Positions 16,308 to 24,998 are shown, counted from the stretch's first letter. The stretch: 64,000 nucleotides of DNA from Polaribacter reichenbachii (GCF_001975665.1 NZ_CP019419.1:3331501-3395500); one strand, 5' to 3'. Notes: generated by a model not told the origin, from the sequence alone. Numbers and translations are program-made.

Positions 16308-17024
16308 GGCGTAATTTTTTATAATAAATTGTTCTTTAAAGCCTAATTTTAAATATAATCCTTTTCCCATATTAGATGATTGTAATGTGATGTAATCACT
16401 ATTCGCTTCTATAGATTGATTTATTAAAAGTTTCATTATTTGTTCTGCGTAACCTTTTCTTCTTTGTTGTGGTATAATACCAAGAGCATGAATACCAGCT
16501 ACTTTATTTGTTGTATGTAAAATGGTTGTTCCGACAGCTTCATCTTTGTCATAAGCAATATAGAAGTTAGTATTTCTATTTGGAGTTTTTAATAATATTG
16601 GATTTATATAATACCCAAAAGATTTAGAAAAAAGGATAGACCATTGTTGAGCTTCTTTTTCGTTAGACACTTCTTTAAGATTTAAAGTGTTTAATTCAGT
16701 AATTAAATCAGGTGTTTTTAATGACATTCCTATTTGTTCAAACTTAAGATGAAATCCATATTGCTCAAGTATTTCAAAAGAATTACTATTGTAAATATTC
16801 CAATAAGGTATAGTTAAATTTGTAGAACACGTTATTATTTTTTCTTTAGCTAATGTTATAATGTCTTTGTTTATTTCTTGATGAAACCATAGCCTATTTG
16901 GCCATTCAGAATTTTTAATTAAACTATAATCAAAATTCATTTCACTAAAATATGAGTCGAATGGTTCGTTTATTGTTTGCCATAGCGAAGTCAAGTTTTC
17001 AATATTTGATTTTATACTGTTCAT
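16293..17024 (-). CDS. GNAT-family N-acetyltransferase
   Basis: A 243-residue protein from ATG 17024. The GNAT core is in the C-terminal half: AVGTTILHTTNKVAGIHALG, then the acetyl-CoA loop IIPQQRRKGYAEQIM (Q/RxxGxG/A-type motif A), and ITLQSSNMGKGLYLKLGFKE (motif B). The N-terminal half is a divergent GNAT-like domain. It transfers acetyl groups to an amine substrate that cannot be predicted. ATGA overlap with the transporter upstream shows translational coupling. The C-terminal LQTV and the stop are encoded by attC site 7. Confidence 0.85.
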   Translation of the reverse strand: MNSIKSNIENLTSLWQTINEPFDSYFSEMNFDYSLIKNSEWPNRLWFHQEINKDIITLAKEKIITCSTNLTIPYWNIYNSNSFEILEQYGFHLKFEQIGMSLKTPDLITELNTLNLKEVSNEKEAQQWSILFSKSFGYYINPILLKTPNRNTNFYIAYDKDEAVGTTILHTTNKVAGIHALGIIPQQRRKGYAEQIMKLLINQSIEANSDYITLQSSNMGKGLYLKLGFKEQFIIKNYALQTV

Positions 17025-17470
17025 TTTATATTAATTAATATGATTCCTAGTATCATTGATACTATTCCTATTGTTTTTTTTAAGTTTATTGGTTCTAAAG
17101 GTAAATTTAACCAACCAAAATTTCCTGCAATCACAGCAAAAATTAATTGACCACAAAGTCCAATAGAAATCATTGTAGAAATTCCAAGTTTAGGGATAGT
17201 GTAATAGTACAAACTTATTCCGATAACACTAAAAAAACCACCGGTAAACCATAGGTAGAAAGGAACTTCCTTTATTTGTATTAATGTAGGTAGCGATTTA
17301 AAATTTAAAAATACAAATACTAAGGCAAATAAAGTGCTGCTAAAAAATGCAATTAAACTTGCTAATAAAGGGTTTCTTAACAAAACACCCAATTGCGCAT
17401 TTAAACCTCCTTGCATTGCTAAAAATATACCACCAACAAATGCTAATACTAATAACCCATAATTATTCAT
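17021..17470 (-). CDS. DMT-superfamily transporter (YdcZ / DUF606 type)
   Basis: A 149-residue protein from ATG 17470 with five predicted transmembrane helices, opening LLVLAFVGGIFLAMQGGLNA and containing LASLIAFFSSTLFALVFVFL and ISTMISIGLCGQLIFAVIAG. Length and the GxNAQLG motif fit the YdcZ half-size DMT transporters. The substrate is unknown. It is coupled to the acetyltransferase (4-base overlap) and 4 bases after the nitroreductase, forming an operon that could export or modify a toxic compound. Confidence 0.85.
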   Translation of the reverse strand: MNNYGLLVLAFVGGIFLAMQGGLNAQLGVLLRNPLLASLIAFFSSTLFALVFVFLNFKSLPTLIQIKEVPFYLWFTGGFFSVIGISLYYYTIPKLGISTMISIGLCGQLIFAVIAGNFGWLNLPLEPINLKKTIGIVSMILGIILINIK

Positions 17471-17474
17471 ATAT

Positions 17475-18110
17475 TTAAAGATTTCTTAATTCAAATAAGG
17501 ATTCAGTAGATTTTCTTACTTTCTTAGCGTACCTAGTAGAATCATTAGCAGAACGATAACCAATAGTTGCAATAACAGCACTATTTAAACCCTGCTCATC
17601 AAGATTTAATATCTTATTGTATTCCTTAGCATCAAAGCCTTCCATAGGGCAGGCATCTATTTTAAGTTCTGCACAAGCATTTAGTAAATTACCTAAAGCA
17701 AGATAAGTTTGATTAGAAGTCCATTTATCTTTTTCTATTTGAGACTTATTATTGATATCTGCTTTAATAAATTCAGAATAACCTTTATAGTCAAGAATAT
17801 CAACTTTTTCTATTTGAGATTTTAAGGCAAAGTATTCTTCTATATGTTTTTCTGTAACGACTGAATAATTGCAAAAGACAATTAAATGAGAAGCCTCCGT
17901 TATTTGACTTTGTCCGTAAGAAGCTGCTTTTAATTTTTCTCTTAGTGCTTTACTTTCAATAATAAGTACTTTATACAATTGAAGTCCGTAAGATGATGGT
18001 GATAATTGAATAGCTTTTTTTATTAACTCTAAGTTTTCTGAAGAAACTTTTTTAGAAGAATCAAATTTTTTAGTAGCATGTCTCCACTCTAAGTTTTTTA
18101 TAAAATTCAT
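17475..18110 (-). CDS. nitroreductase-family NAD(P)H-dependent oxidoreductase
   Basis: A 211-residue FMN-binding oxidoreductase from ATG 18110. The FMN phosphate site is WRHATKKFDSSKKV, followed by LSPSSYGLQLYKVLIIES, then YLALGNLLNACAELKIDACP and MEGFDAKEYNKIL, the pattern of the NfsB/YdgI-type group. It reduces nitroaromatics, quinones or related electrophiles at the expense of NAD(P)H. It sits downstream of a Crp-type regulator. A close relative with the same partner layout occurs at 27007-27636. Confidence 0.88.
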   Translation of the reverse strand: MNFIKNLEWRHATKKFDSSKKVSSENLELIKKAIQLSPSSYGLQLYKVLIIESKALREKLKAASYGQSQITEASHLIVFCNYSVVTEKHIEEYFALKSQIEKVDILDYKGYSEFIKADINNKSQIEKDKWTSNQTYLALGNLLNACAELKIDACPMEGFDAKEYNKILNLDEQGLNSAVIATIGYRSANDSTRYAKKVRKSTESLFELRNL

Positions 18111-18191
18111 AATATCTTTTTATGTTAATTAATAGTTCAAAGATAAAATGAGCGATAAAGTTATGACTTTACATATGTTGATTAAGGAATT

Positions 18192-18782
18192 TTATTTTAG
18201 GGTTTTCCTAATTCTACTTAATTGTGTAGGTGTAATTCCTAAATGAGATGCTATATGTAACTTTTGTATTCTTTGGTCAATGTTTGGGTGCTTTTTTAAT
18301 AATTTAAGATATCTTTCTGTGGCATTTTCCATTACTAAAGAAACTTCTCTTTGTTCTTTTTCTATAACCCAATTATTTTCTAAATAAGCGATATAGAAGT
18401 TTTTTAAGTCGATATTTTGCTCAATTAACTGCCTGTATTTTTTATAATTAAGATTGATTAGAATAGTTTCTTCCAAAGCTTCCAATGTGAAGCTTGAAGG
18501 AGAGTTTAATAAATATGAAACTGTTGAACCCGCAAAATCTGTTTCAAGAAAAATATTTTTATTGTAGATGTTTCCATCATAATCAGTTACAAATGCTCTT
18601 AAAGCGCCTTCACAGATAAAATGTATATTTTTTGCAATTTGTCCATTCCTTAGTAAAATTTCGTCTTTTTCTAATTTCTGAAATGTGAGTATAGATTCAA
18701 TTAATGCCCAAGATTGATCTGATATTGGGGCATAGCTTTCAAACTTTAGTTTTAATTCTGAAATGTACTTTTCTTTTGTCAA
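18192..18782 (-). CDS. Crp/Fnr-family transcriptional regulator
   Basis: A 196-residue protein. The start is a TTG at 18782 because an in-frame TGA lies two codons upstream and no early ATG exists. The sensor barrel (EKDEILLRNGQIAKNIHFIC, FLETDFAGSTVSYLLNSPSS) is followed by a helix-turn-helix ending IASHLGITPTQLSRIRKTL. First gene of the nitroreductase/DMT/GNAT cassette, and its probable regulator. The upstream cassette end is TCTTACAAC at 18803-18811. Confidence 0.85.
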   Translation of the reverse strand: MTKEKYISELKLKFESYAPISDQSWALIESILTFQKLEKDEILLRNGQIAKNIHFICEGALRAFVTDYDGNIYNKNIFLETDFAGSTVSYLLNSPSSFTLEALEETILINLNYKKYRQLIEQNIDLKNFYIAYLENNWVIEKEQREVSLVMENATERYLKLLKKHPNIDQRIQKLHIASHLGITPTQLSRIRKTLK

Positions 18783-18804
18783 TCGTCAGTTTTTTTCTTA
18801 TGTC

Positions 18805-18930
18805 TTACAACTATTGTATAAGCATCACTTTTATACATTTCTAAGTACAAACTACAAGGATAATACTTCTATTTTACTTTTTTTGTTAAAGATATTAATA
18901 TACTAAAGATTAGCAAATTAATTATTAAGG
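18805..18930 (-). repeat. type-2 cassette site (F2-6)
   Basis: Left box TTACAAC, ctattgTATAAGCATCAC...GATAATACTT, and end agcaaattaattATTAAGG (G to A at the first position of the right box). Confidence 0.75.
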
Positions 18931-19050
18931 TTTACCTATACTTCACTTAAATTCTACCTCCTATTCCACCTATCGCGTCCAGACCGTTTCACTCTTTTAA
19001 TACTTGCCTTTAATAGAACTTAAATTGCTCCGTAAACTATAATGCGTTGT
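18931..19050 (+). repeat. module B repeat, copy 6 (degenerate)
   Basis: ttcacttaaattctacctcctattccacctatcgcgtccagaccg ... aacttaaattgctccgtaaactataatg. The core is recognisable with small changes in the apex. No gene between 18931 and 19228. Confidence 0.65.
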
Positions 19051-19095
19051 GATAGTTTATCTATTTTGGTTTTATTTAGGGTTTTAAAGGTGTTT

Positions 19096-19219
19096 CTAAA
19101 TGATTTGTTGCGGGTTTGTTAACGAGGATTTTTCGAAGTTAAATCAGATACAGACAAACATAAAATTACATATGATTCAGCACTAAACCACAATTATTTT
19201 TATACAGCTTAAGTTAGCA
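19096..19219 (-). repeat. attC-like cassette site 8 (degenerate)
   Basis: Contains gatttgttgcgggtttgttaacgaggatttttcgaagttaaatcag, then agcactaaaccacaattatttttatacagcttaaGTTAGCA. It resembles the variant site at 38739-38870 more than the main type. The left box is not clear. Confidence 0.5.
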
Positions 19220-19228
19220 ACTATTGAT

Positions 19229-20137
19229 TTATCTTATATTTAAGTATAATTCACGTCTAAGACCTCCTTCATTAAAGAGCGCTCTCATTCTTTCTTTTTG
19301 CCCTTTAGTAAACATATACATGGCATCGTCTGCTACATAGTCCATAAAATTCATAAACATATCATTGCTACCGCATGATACTTTTGGATATGTTGGTCGT
19401 TGCCCGAGGTAAGATTCAAATTGAGTTGGTGTATCATCTACAAGATCAGATGAATCGCAGTTTCGTTCACCAGCAAAAATGTGCCTCAGATTTAACCAGT
19501 GTCCAATTTCATGTGTGGCCGTTCTTCCATACTCATGATTAATGGCTAATGGTTCTAAAGTTCCAAATACTCTTGGATCCATGACTACTCCATCTATTCT
19601 GATATCAGATCCAGGTGGATTAGCATAACCAGGTAATGCTAAATTCCCAAAACGATCTGAATAATCAGCAATCCAGATGTTTAAATATTTATCATTGGGC
19701 CAAGCATCTTGCCCACCTTTGTTCGTAAAATAGAGCTTACGATCTTCAATTGCTCCATTTTCTTCTTGTCCGTCACTAGCTAATACTGTGCTTTCTGTTC
19801 TAATAATTCCAGTTGTTGGGTTTCCATTGGGGTCGACTGTTGCTAGCCGAAACTGAATACCTACATCAGCGACTAGATGCTTGAATTCATCAGGTGTATT
19901 TATGTGATCTGGATTTAATTTTCTAAAGTCTTGATTCAAAACGTCTATTTGAGAAAATATTTTTTCATCGCTAATAAGAAATGGATCTGGAGTATAATTA
20001 ATTACATGAACTACGATTGGAATCGTAATTATCTCATTTATAGGCACTGTTGGTGTAACTTCAAATGGGATATCATTTTCTTTAGTACAAGATGCAATTA
20101 ACATTAAAACTAGAAGTGCTACTAAATTTTTATTCAT
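19229..20137 (-). CDS. lipoprotein metalloprotease of the M43 (pappalysin-like) family
   Basis: Start chosen at ATG 20137 (MNKNLVALLVLMLIASC, lipoprotein signal), with a longer TTG start rejected. 302 residues. The zinc motif THEIGHWLNLRH (about residue 207) has the HExxH metzincin core. The position normally held by Gly (HExxHxxGxxH) is Asn. A Met-turn region SNDMFMNFMDYVADD follows, and IWIADYSDRF with PGYANPP precedes it, as in cytophagalysin-type M43 enzymes. Likely a surface or periplasmic endopeptidase. The Asn substitution may lower activity but the three histidines and glutamate are intact. Confidence 0.85.
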   Translation of the reverse strand: MNKNLVALLVLMLIASCTKENDIPFEVTPTVPINEIITIPIVVHVINYTPDPFLISDEKIFSQIDVLNQDFRKLNPDHINTPDEFKHLVADVGIQFRLATVDPNGNPTTGIIRTESTVLASDGQEENGAIEDRKLYFTNKGGQDAWPNDKYLNIWIADYSDRFGNLALPGYANPPGSDIRIDGVVMDPRVFGTLEPLAINHEYGRTATHEIGHWLNLRHIFAGERNCDSSDLVDDTPTQFESYLGQRPTYPKVSCGSNDMFMNFMDYVADDAMYMFTKGQKERMRALFNEGGLRRELYLNIR

Positions 20138-20278
20138 AAAATAATTCTGGATAACATTCTTTAAATTAACAAGAAACAAATAATGTTTCGCACCTTGTTT
20201 TTGGTAGCAAATATATTTAATCTTCTAAATAAAAAATTACTAAGAATTAAGTATTTTTTTAAGAAGTGTTAACAACAG

Positions 20279-21886
20279 TTAATTTGTCAAATTACCATTT
20301 ATATATGTTTTTAAGCATTTAATAGTACTCAACTTATCAATTTGAATTGTTAAAGGATTTTTGTTTAAAATAATAAAATCGGCATATTTTCCTTTTTCTA
20401 GAGAGCCAATTTTGTCTTCCATATTTATCTGCCAGGCGGCATATGTTGTTAATGATTTAATGGCTTCTAAAACTGCTACACGTTCATTGTTACCTAAAAC
20501 ATCTCCTGAAGATGTTTTGCGTTCAACAGCTGTTTGTATTAATCTAAACGGATTGCTTATAAACATAGGTTGATCTGCATGAATAGAGTATTTAATTTCA
20601 CTTTCTTTTACAGAGCCTAATGGTAATATATTTTCTGCTCGTTCTTCTCCTAATAAACTGTTTTTTAAAGCATCACCATAGTAATATAAATGATTGATAT
20701 GAAAACTCGGGGTAATATTCAGCTTTTTCATTCTACCTATATTGCTCTTTTGTAAAAGTAAACAGTGTTCCAGTCGATGTCTTGATTTTGTGAAATCAAT
20801 AACTTTGTCAAGTTCTTCAAAAACATCTATAACTTCATTCGTTGCAGCATCACCTTGTGTGTGAATTGCTATTTGCCAATCTTTATTATGATATTCTTTT
20901 ATAAAGTTTTTTAATTTATTTTTTTCGATTAAAGCTTCTCCTTTATGATTTTTGGGAATATGTAATTTCTGAGTTGTAAATGCTGTATTTAAATAGTCTT
21001 TATTTAAATACATTGAGCCAATATACGGAGAGCCATCGTACCAATGTTTGATACCAATAATATCATAAAAATCATTTTTTTCTTTATTGTTGATAGGCAT
21101 TAAATGTGCCATATCATGACGCATATACATAAAATGCCTTGGATTTTGTTGTCTTTTGGGTAAAAAGCCAAGTTTTTCTAATAAACTACCGAATAAGCTG
21201 GGGTTTTCATTAGATAGATGTTTAAAAAGCATTAACGGTTTTTTATCTTGAATCGTAATTCCTGCAGATACTATTGTTGTATTGCCATTTTTAGCATAAT
21301 TAGACATTGTTTTTACAGCTGCATTACTTAATACTTTTGGTGTTAAAACCTCAGATTTTAAAATATCAAAAAAAGGTTTTATAGCTAGTTGTTCTACAAT
21401 AGTACCATTGAGTTCACCATTTTTATCTTTACCATAATAACTGTGGTTAGAAGGATTAGGGGTAGCTTTATGTATACCTACCATTTCAAAAGCTTTAGAA
21501 TTTGCCCAATAATTATGTAAACTTTGACTAAAGAAAAGCACTGGGTTATCTGGAGCAATTCTATCTAAATATTCGATAGAAGGAGGAATTAAGTCATTTA
21601 CTAATATTGGGTCAAGGCCTTTGCAAATAATCCATTCTCCTTTATTTGTTTCTTCTACAATGCTTTTAAATTCATTCCAAACAGCTTTGTTTGTGCTAAA
21701 TTTAAATCCAGATAAATCATGCATTTTTGATAAAAACATACTAATAGAAAAATGAGTATGTGGATCAATAAATCCAGGTAGTACAGTAGCACCATTTAGG
21801 TCTATGATGGTTGCTTTAGTAGAAATGCTTTTTTCTACCTGATTATTTGTTCCTATTTCTATTATTTTTCCATCAGCAACATACAT
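20279..21886 (-). CDS. amidohydrolase family protein (YtcJ-like), N-terminus separated by a frameshift
   Basis: A 535-residue open frame from ATG 21886 with the amidohydrolase core: PGFIDPHTHFSIS (metal-binding HxH), MRHDMAHL, IAIHTQGDAATNEVIDVFEE, HRLEHCLLLQ, IKYSIHADQP and a C-terminal IGSLEKGKYADFIILNKNPL. The first family motif lies upstream of the ATG in the same frame (GNIITLNEQQPLVEA). A stop just before it, and a signal anchor in another frame, show a one-base deletion at 21932-21936. Predicted to hydrolyse a C-N bond of an unknown substrate; the YtcJ group is usually periplasmic. It may be a broken gene or a phase-variable one. Confidence 0.8.
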   Translation of the reverse strand: MYVADGKIIEIGTNNQVEKSISTKATIIDLNGATVLPGFIDPHTHFSISMFLSKMHDLSGFKFSTNKAVWNEFKSIVEETNKGEWIICKGLDPILVNDLIPPSIEYLDRIAPDNPVLFFSQSLHNYWANSKAFEMVGIHKATPNPSNHSYYGKDKNGELNGTIVEQLAIKPFFDILKSEVLTPKVLSNAAVKTMSNYAKNGNTTIVSAGITIQDKKPLMLFKHLSNENPSLFGSLLEKLGFLPKRQQNPRHFMYMRHDMAHLMPINNKEKNDFYDIIGIKHWYDGSPYIGSMYLNKDYLNTAFTTQKLHIPKNHKGEALIEKNKLKNFIKEYHNKDWQIAIHTQGDAATNEVIDVFEELDKVIDFTKSRHRLEHCLLLQKSNIGRMKKLNITPSFHINHLYYYGDALKNSLLGEERAENILPLGSVKESEIKYSIHADQPMFISNPFRLIQTAVERKTSSGDVLGNNERVAVLEAIKSLTTYAAWQINMEDKIGSLEKGKYADFIILNKNPLTIQIDKLSTIKCLKTYINGNLTN

Positions 21887-21921
21887 AGCTTCAACTAAAG
21901 GTTGTTGCTCATTTAGCGTTA

Positions 21922-22038
21922 TTATATTACCTTTTTATATATTGTTGGAGCCGTTTTTTGAAAATCTTGCTTAAGGTAGAGATATGAAACAGCTAAAAGA
22001 AATATAAAAAACAATAGCCATTTTAAGAGTTTACTCAT
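21922..22038 (-). pseudogene. displaced N-terminal signal anchor of the amidohydrolase
   Basis: ATG 22038 reads MSKLLKWLLFFIFLLAVSYL then YLKQDFQKTAPTIYKKVI and stops. The codons after the run of five T (21932-21936, AAAAA on the coding strand) continue in the +1 frame as GNIITLNEQQPL, joined to the amidohydrolase. One extra A in the run would restore a single protein of about 586 residues with an N-terminal anchor. Confidence 0.75.
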
Positions 22039-22054
22039 AGTTTTACTTTATTGT

Positions 22055-22186
22055 AAAAAACGTTGTTGTATAAGAAAAGTTGTGTTGTTTAAGTAATGAA
22101 TTTACTAAATAAAACACAGATAGAAAGCCCGCGAGGACTTTCGTAAGTAGGCTATAACTAGCAATAAATTATATACGATTTTGTAG
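22055..22186 (-). repeat. attC-like cassette site 9
   Basis: Left box AAAAAAC, followed by gttgttgtataagaaaagttgtg; centre gaaagcccgcgaggactttc; right box (T)TTGTAGC. The right end TTGTAGCCAG pairs only partly with the far end of the methionine aminopeptidase cassette (TTAGCTACCG). Confidence 0.75.
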
Positions 22187-22194
22187 CCAGTTAT

Positions 22195-22959
22195 TTAATT
22201 CCAAATTTCATTCGATTCTGTTAAAATGACAGGATATTTATCAGTTACTAGTATTGTTTGTTCGTGTTGAGTTACATATCCACCTTTATTTCCCACTAAA
22301 GTCCAACCGTCATTCAATTCTACAGCAACAGTTGAATTTGTTGAAATAAAAGTTTCTATTGCTACTGTCGTGTTTTTTCTGAATCTTTCCCTGTTACTTT
22401 TCACTCTGTAGTTTAAAATATTTTCAGGCTCTTCGTGTAAACTTCTACCGACTCCGTGACCAGCCAAGTTTTTAATAACTTTAAATCCTGACTTTTTTGC
22501 TTCAGTTTCTATTAAATATCCTATTTCAGAAATTTTGACTCCACCTTTTATATTGTTTATAGCTTTACGTAATATATTTTTAGAAGCATCAACAAGCGGT
22601 TGGTGGTTATGAATGTCTTTTCCAAGAACAAAAGAGCCACCATTGTCAGACCAAAATCCGTTAAGTTCAGCAGAAACATCAATATTAATTAAATCTCCTT
22701 CTTTTAATATTTTTTTATTTGATGGTATTCCGTGTGCAGCTTCTTTATTTACACTTATACAAGAATAGCCAGGAAAACCATAAGTTTTATACGGTGCAGA
22801 TTTAGCACCATAACTCTTTAAAATTTGACCACCATATTCATCTAGTTCTTTAGTCGACATTCCAATTTTAGCATATTCCCTCATTAATTTTAATGTAGTT
22901 CCAACAACTTCACTAATTTTTTTCATTCCGATTAATTCAGATTCTTTTGTTATTGACAT
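22195..22959 (-). CDS. map: type I methionine aminopeptidase (cassette-borne copy)
   Basis: A 254-residue protein from ATG 22959, full length for a type I enzyme. Metal ligands are visible in order: INIDVSAELNGFWSDNGGSF (two Asp), LAGHGVGRSLHEEP (His), VAIETFIS (Glu), QHEQTIL (Glu), and the substrate His lies in NKEAAHGIPS. It removes the initiator Met from new proteins in the cytosol. The usual essential map gene sits among ribosomal genes; this copy is isolated between two attC-like sites, so it is probably an accessory paralogue. A possible benefit is resistance to an inhibitor of the main enzyme (inference). Confidence 0.9.
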   Translation of the reverse strand: MSITKESELIGMKKISEVVGTTLKLMREYAKIGMSTKELDEYGGQILKSYGAKSAPYKTYGFPGYSCISVNKEAAHGIPSNKKILKEGDLINIDVSAELNGFWSDNGGSFVLGKDIHNHQPLVDASKNILRKAINNIKGGVKISEIGYLIETEAKKSGFKVIKNLAGHGVGRSLHEEPENILNYRVKSNRERFRKNTTVAIETFISTNSTVAVELNDGWTLVGNKGGYVTQHEQTILVTDKYPVILTESNEIWN

Positions 22960-22975
22960 TTCGTTTTATTTAATT

Positions 22976-23107
22976 AGCTACCGTGTTTGTGTATGATTAG
23001 TGGTGTGTTTAAGCACCTAATTTAGCAAATAAAAACCGAATAGAAAATCCGCTAGGATTTTCGTAAGTAGGCTAGAAACAAGCAATTAATTTTACACATT
23101 GTTAGCC
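22976..23107 (-). repeat. attC-like cassette site 10
   Basis: Left box AGCTACC, then gtgtttgtgtatgattagtggtg; centre gaaaatccgctaggattttc; right box GTTAGCC. The right end GTTAGCCAACG pairs with TGTTGGCTGAC (25080-25090) across the KAS II/TetR cassette at 9 of 11 positions. Confidence 0.85.
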
Positions 23108-24349
23108 AACGTATTTTTTGATTATCATTGCCGAACAATGACCACCAAAACCAAAACTGTTGCTTAACGCATAATTAACTTTTTTCGAAGACGTTTCTCC
23201 TAATGACAGGTTTAATTCCTTCGGTATGTTTTTATCAATTTCGGTTGTGTTAACAGTTGGTGGAATTAAATCTGTCTTCACGGATAAACAAGTTGATATT
23301 GCTTCTATAGCACCTGTTCCGCCTAGTAAATGTCCGGTCATAGATTTAGACGCACTAATTTGTACTTTTTCAATACTTGATTTAAACAGTCTTTCGATTG
23401 CTTTAATCTCAGATAAATCCCCTAAACCAGTTGATGTTGCGTGTGCGTTTATATAATCAATTTCATTTGGTGTTATTTTGGCTTCTTTTATTCCGTTTTC
23501 CATTGCTAAATATGCTCCTAATCCTTCGGGATGTGTTCCGGTTATATGATAAGCATCTGAACTTTCTCCTCCACCAATAATTTCCGCATAAATATTAGCA
23601 TTTCTTTTCAATGCCGAATCAAGACTTTCAATAATCAAAGCTCCTGCACCTTCTCCAACAACAAAGCCATCTCTGTTTGTGTCGAATGGTTTTGAAGCGG
23701 AACTAAAATTTTCATTGTTGGTGGACATTGCTTTCATAGCATTAAATCCTCCAATCGAAGATTCTGTAATAGGTGCTTCTGAACCACCCGCGATAATAAT
23801 ATCTGCTTTTCCTAACCTGATATAATTAAAGGATTGAATAATGCTTTGTGTTGATGAAGCACAAGCGGTAACAGGGCAATAATTGACACCTCTTAACCCA
23901 TTGTTTATTGATATTATACCAGCCAAACCATTGGATATTATTTTAGGTATAAAAAACGGATTAAAACGAGGGTTGAAATTCCCATTTGTATAATCAATTA
24001 TTTCCTTTTCAAAGGTTTCAAAGCCACCAATGCCACTCGAAAAAATCACACCAATTCTATTAGTGTCCAATTTCGAAAAATCGAGATTAGCATCTTTGAT
24101 GGCTTCTTCTGCTGAGATTAATCCATATTGACTAAACCTATCAAGTTTTCTACCTTCCTTACGGTCAAAATAATCTAAAGCGTCATAGTCTTTTATTTCA
24201 CAAGCGAATTGTGTTTTGAATTTGCTTGCATCAAAACGTGTTATTTTATTTGCACCAGAAATTCCTTTCAATAGATTTTCCCAATACTGTTTTACATTTT
24301 TTCCAATAGGTGTAATTGCTCCTAGTCCTGTTATTACTACTCTTTTCAT
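23102..24349 (-). CDS. fabF: beta-ketoacyl-ACP synthase II (FabF-type, cassette-borne)
   Basis: A 415-residue, full-length condensing enzyme from ATG 24349. It begins KRVVITGLGAITPIG, with catalytic Cys in VTACASSTQS (about residue 162), His in NAHATSTGLGD (about 300), Lys/His in SKSMTGHLLGGTGA (about 337), and the gate SNSFGFGGH near the end. It elongates acyl-ACP with malonyl-ACP in fatty acid synthesis. No acpP, fabD or fabG is nearby; the only partner is a TetR regulator starting 51 bases upstream. This suggests an extra, regulated copy, either altering chain composition or bypassing inhibition of the main enzyme (inference). Its stop codon is inside the right box of attC site 10. Confidence 0.92.
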   Translation of the reverse strand: MKRVVITGLGAITPIGKNVKQYWENLLKGISGANKITRFDASKFKTQFACEIKDYDALDYFDRKEGRKLDRFSQYGLISAEEAIKDANLDFSKLDTNRIGVIFSSGIGGFETFEKEIIDYTNGNFNPRFNPFFIPKIISNGLAGIISINNGLRGVNYCPVTACASSTQSIIQSFNYIRLGKADIIIAGGSEAPITESSIGGFNAMKAMSTNNENFSSASKPFDTNRDGFVVGEGAGALIIESLDSALKRNANIYAEIIGGGESSDAYHITGTHPEGLGAYLAMENGIKEAKITPNEIDYINAHATSTGLGDLSEIKAIERLFKSSIEKVQISASKSMTGHLLGGTGAIEAISTCLSVKTDLIPPTVNTTEIDKNIPKELNLSLGETSSKKVNYALSNSFGFGGHCSAMIIKKYVG

Positions 24350-24365
24350 ATTTATATATCTGTAT

Positions 24366-24385
24366 CATATACCTTACGGTATATG
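24366..24385. promoter_or_regulatory. TetR-type operator between fabF and the regulator
   Basis: CATATACC-TTAC-GGTATATG, a perfect 8-bp dyad directly upstream of the fabF ATG. The related ATATACTCTACGGTATATGAG lies at 24999-25019 upstream of the TetR gene. Confidence 0.75.
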
Positions 24386-24400
24386 AGTGATTAAATTTTT

Positions 24401-24991
24401 TTACTTCTGTTTTAATTGTATAATTTCTGTTTCTAGATGTTCTATGTTATTTAATAATATCTCTGGTTTATTCAATGTTTTTGCTAATAAAATGCTACCC
24501 TCAATTATAGCAATCATTCGATACGAAAATAGGTCGATATCTATTTCTTTTAGTTCGTTTTTATTAACTCCTTCAATTAAGATTGATACAATTTTTTTGT
24601 GCCAATTATGAATTGTTTTTACAACTTCTTTTTTTAATAATTCATTTCCATCATCAGTATCAACAGCAGTATTTAATATTGCACAACCTCCATTCTTAAA
24701 AATTGGTTTAAATGATGTTTTATAATGATTTAGAAATGTAATTAATTTATTTACTGAATTATCTTCTTTCTCTATTTTGTCAATTATTTGACGAGTCTGA
24801 AATTTATAATTGAATTTAAAAGCTTCTAAAGCGACTTCGTTTTTATCTTTGAAATTGCCATAAATACTACCCTTTGTCAATCCAGTAGCATTAGTCAAAT
24901 CGGATAAATACGTTCCTGTATATCCCTTTTTATTGAATATAGAAGCAGTTTTTTCAATTATTAATTGTCTAGTTTTTTCCGACCTTACCAT
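24401..24991 (-). CDS. TetR/AcrR-family transcriptional regulator
   Basis: A 196-residue protein from ATG 24991. The N-terminal helix-turn-helix reads RQLIIEKTASIFNKKGYTGT then LSDLTNATGLTKGSIYGNFK, the TetR signature. The C-terminal ligand-binding region has GGCAILNTAVDTDDGNELL, as in the group regulated by electrophiles or fatty-acyl compounds. The same palindrome lies before both this gene and fabF, so it probably represses itself and fabF. Confidence 0.88.
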   Translation of the reverse strand: MVRSEKTRQLIIEKTASIFNKKGYTGTYLSDLTNATGLTKGSIYGNFKDKNEVALEAFKFNYKFQTRQIIDKIEKEDNSVNKLITFLNHYKTSFKPIFKNGGCAILNTAVDTDDGNELLKKEVVKTIHNWHKKIVSILIEGVNKNELKEIDIDLFSYRMIAIIEGSILLAKTLNKPEILLNNIEHLETEIIQLKQK

Positions 24992-24998
24992 TTTACAA

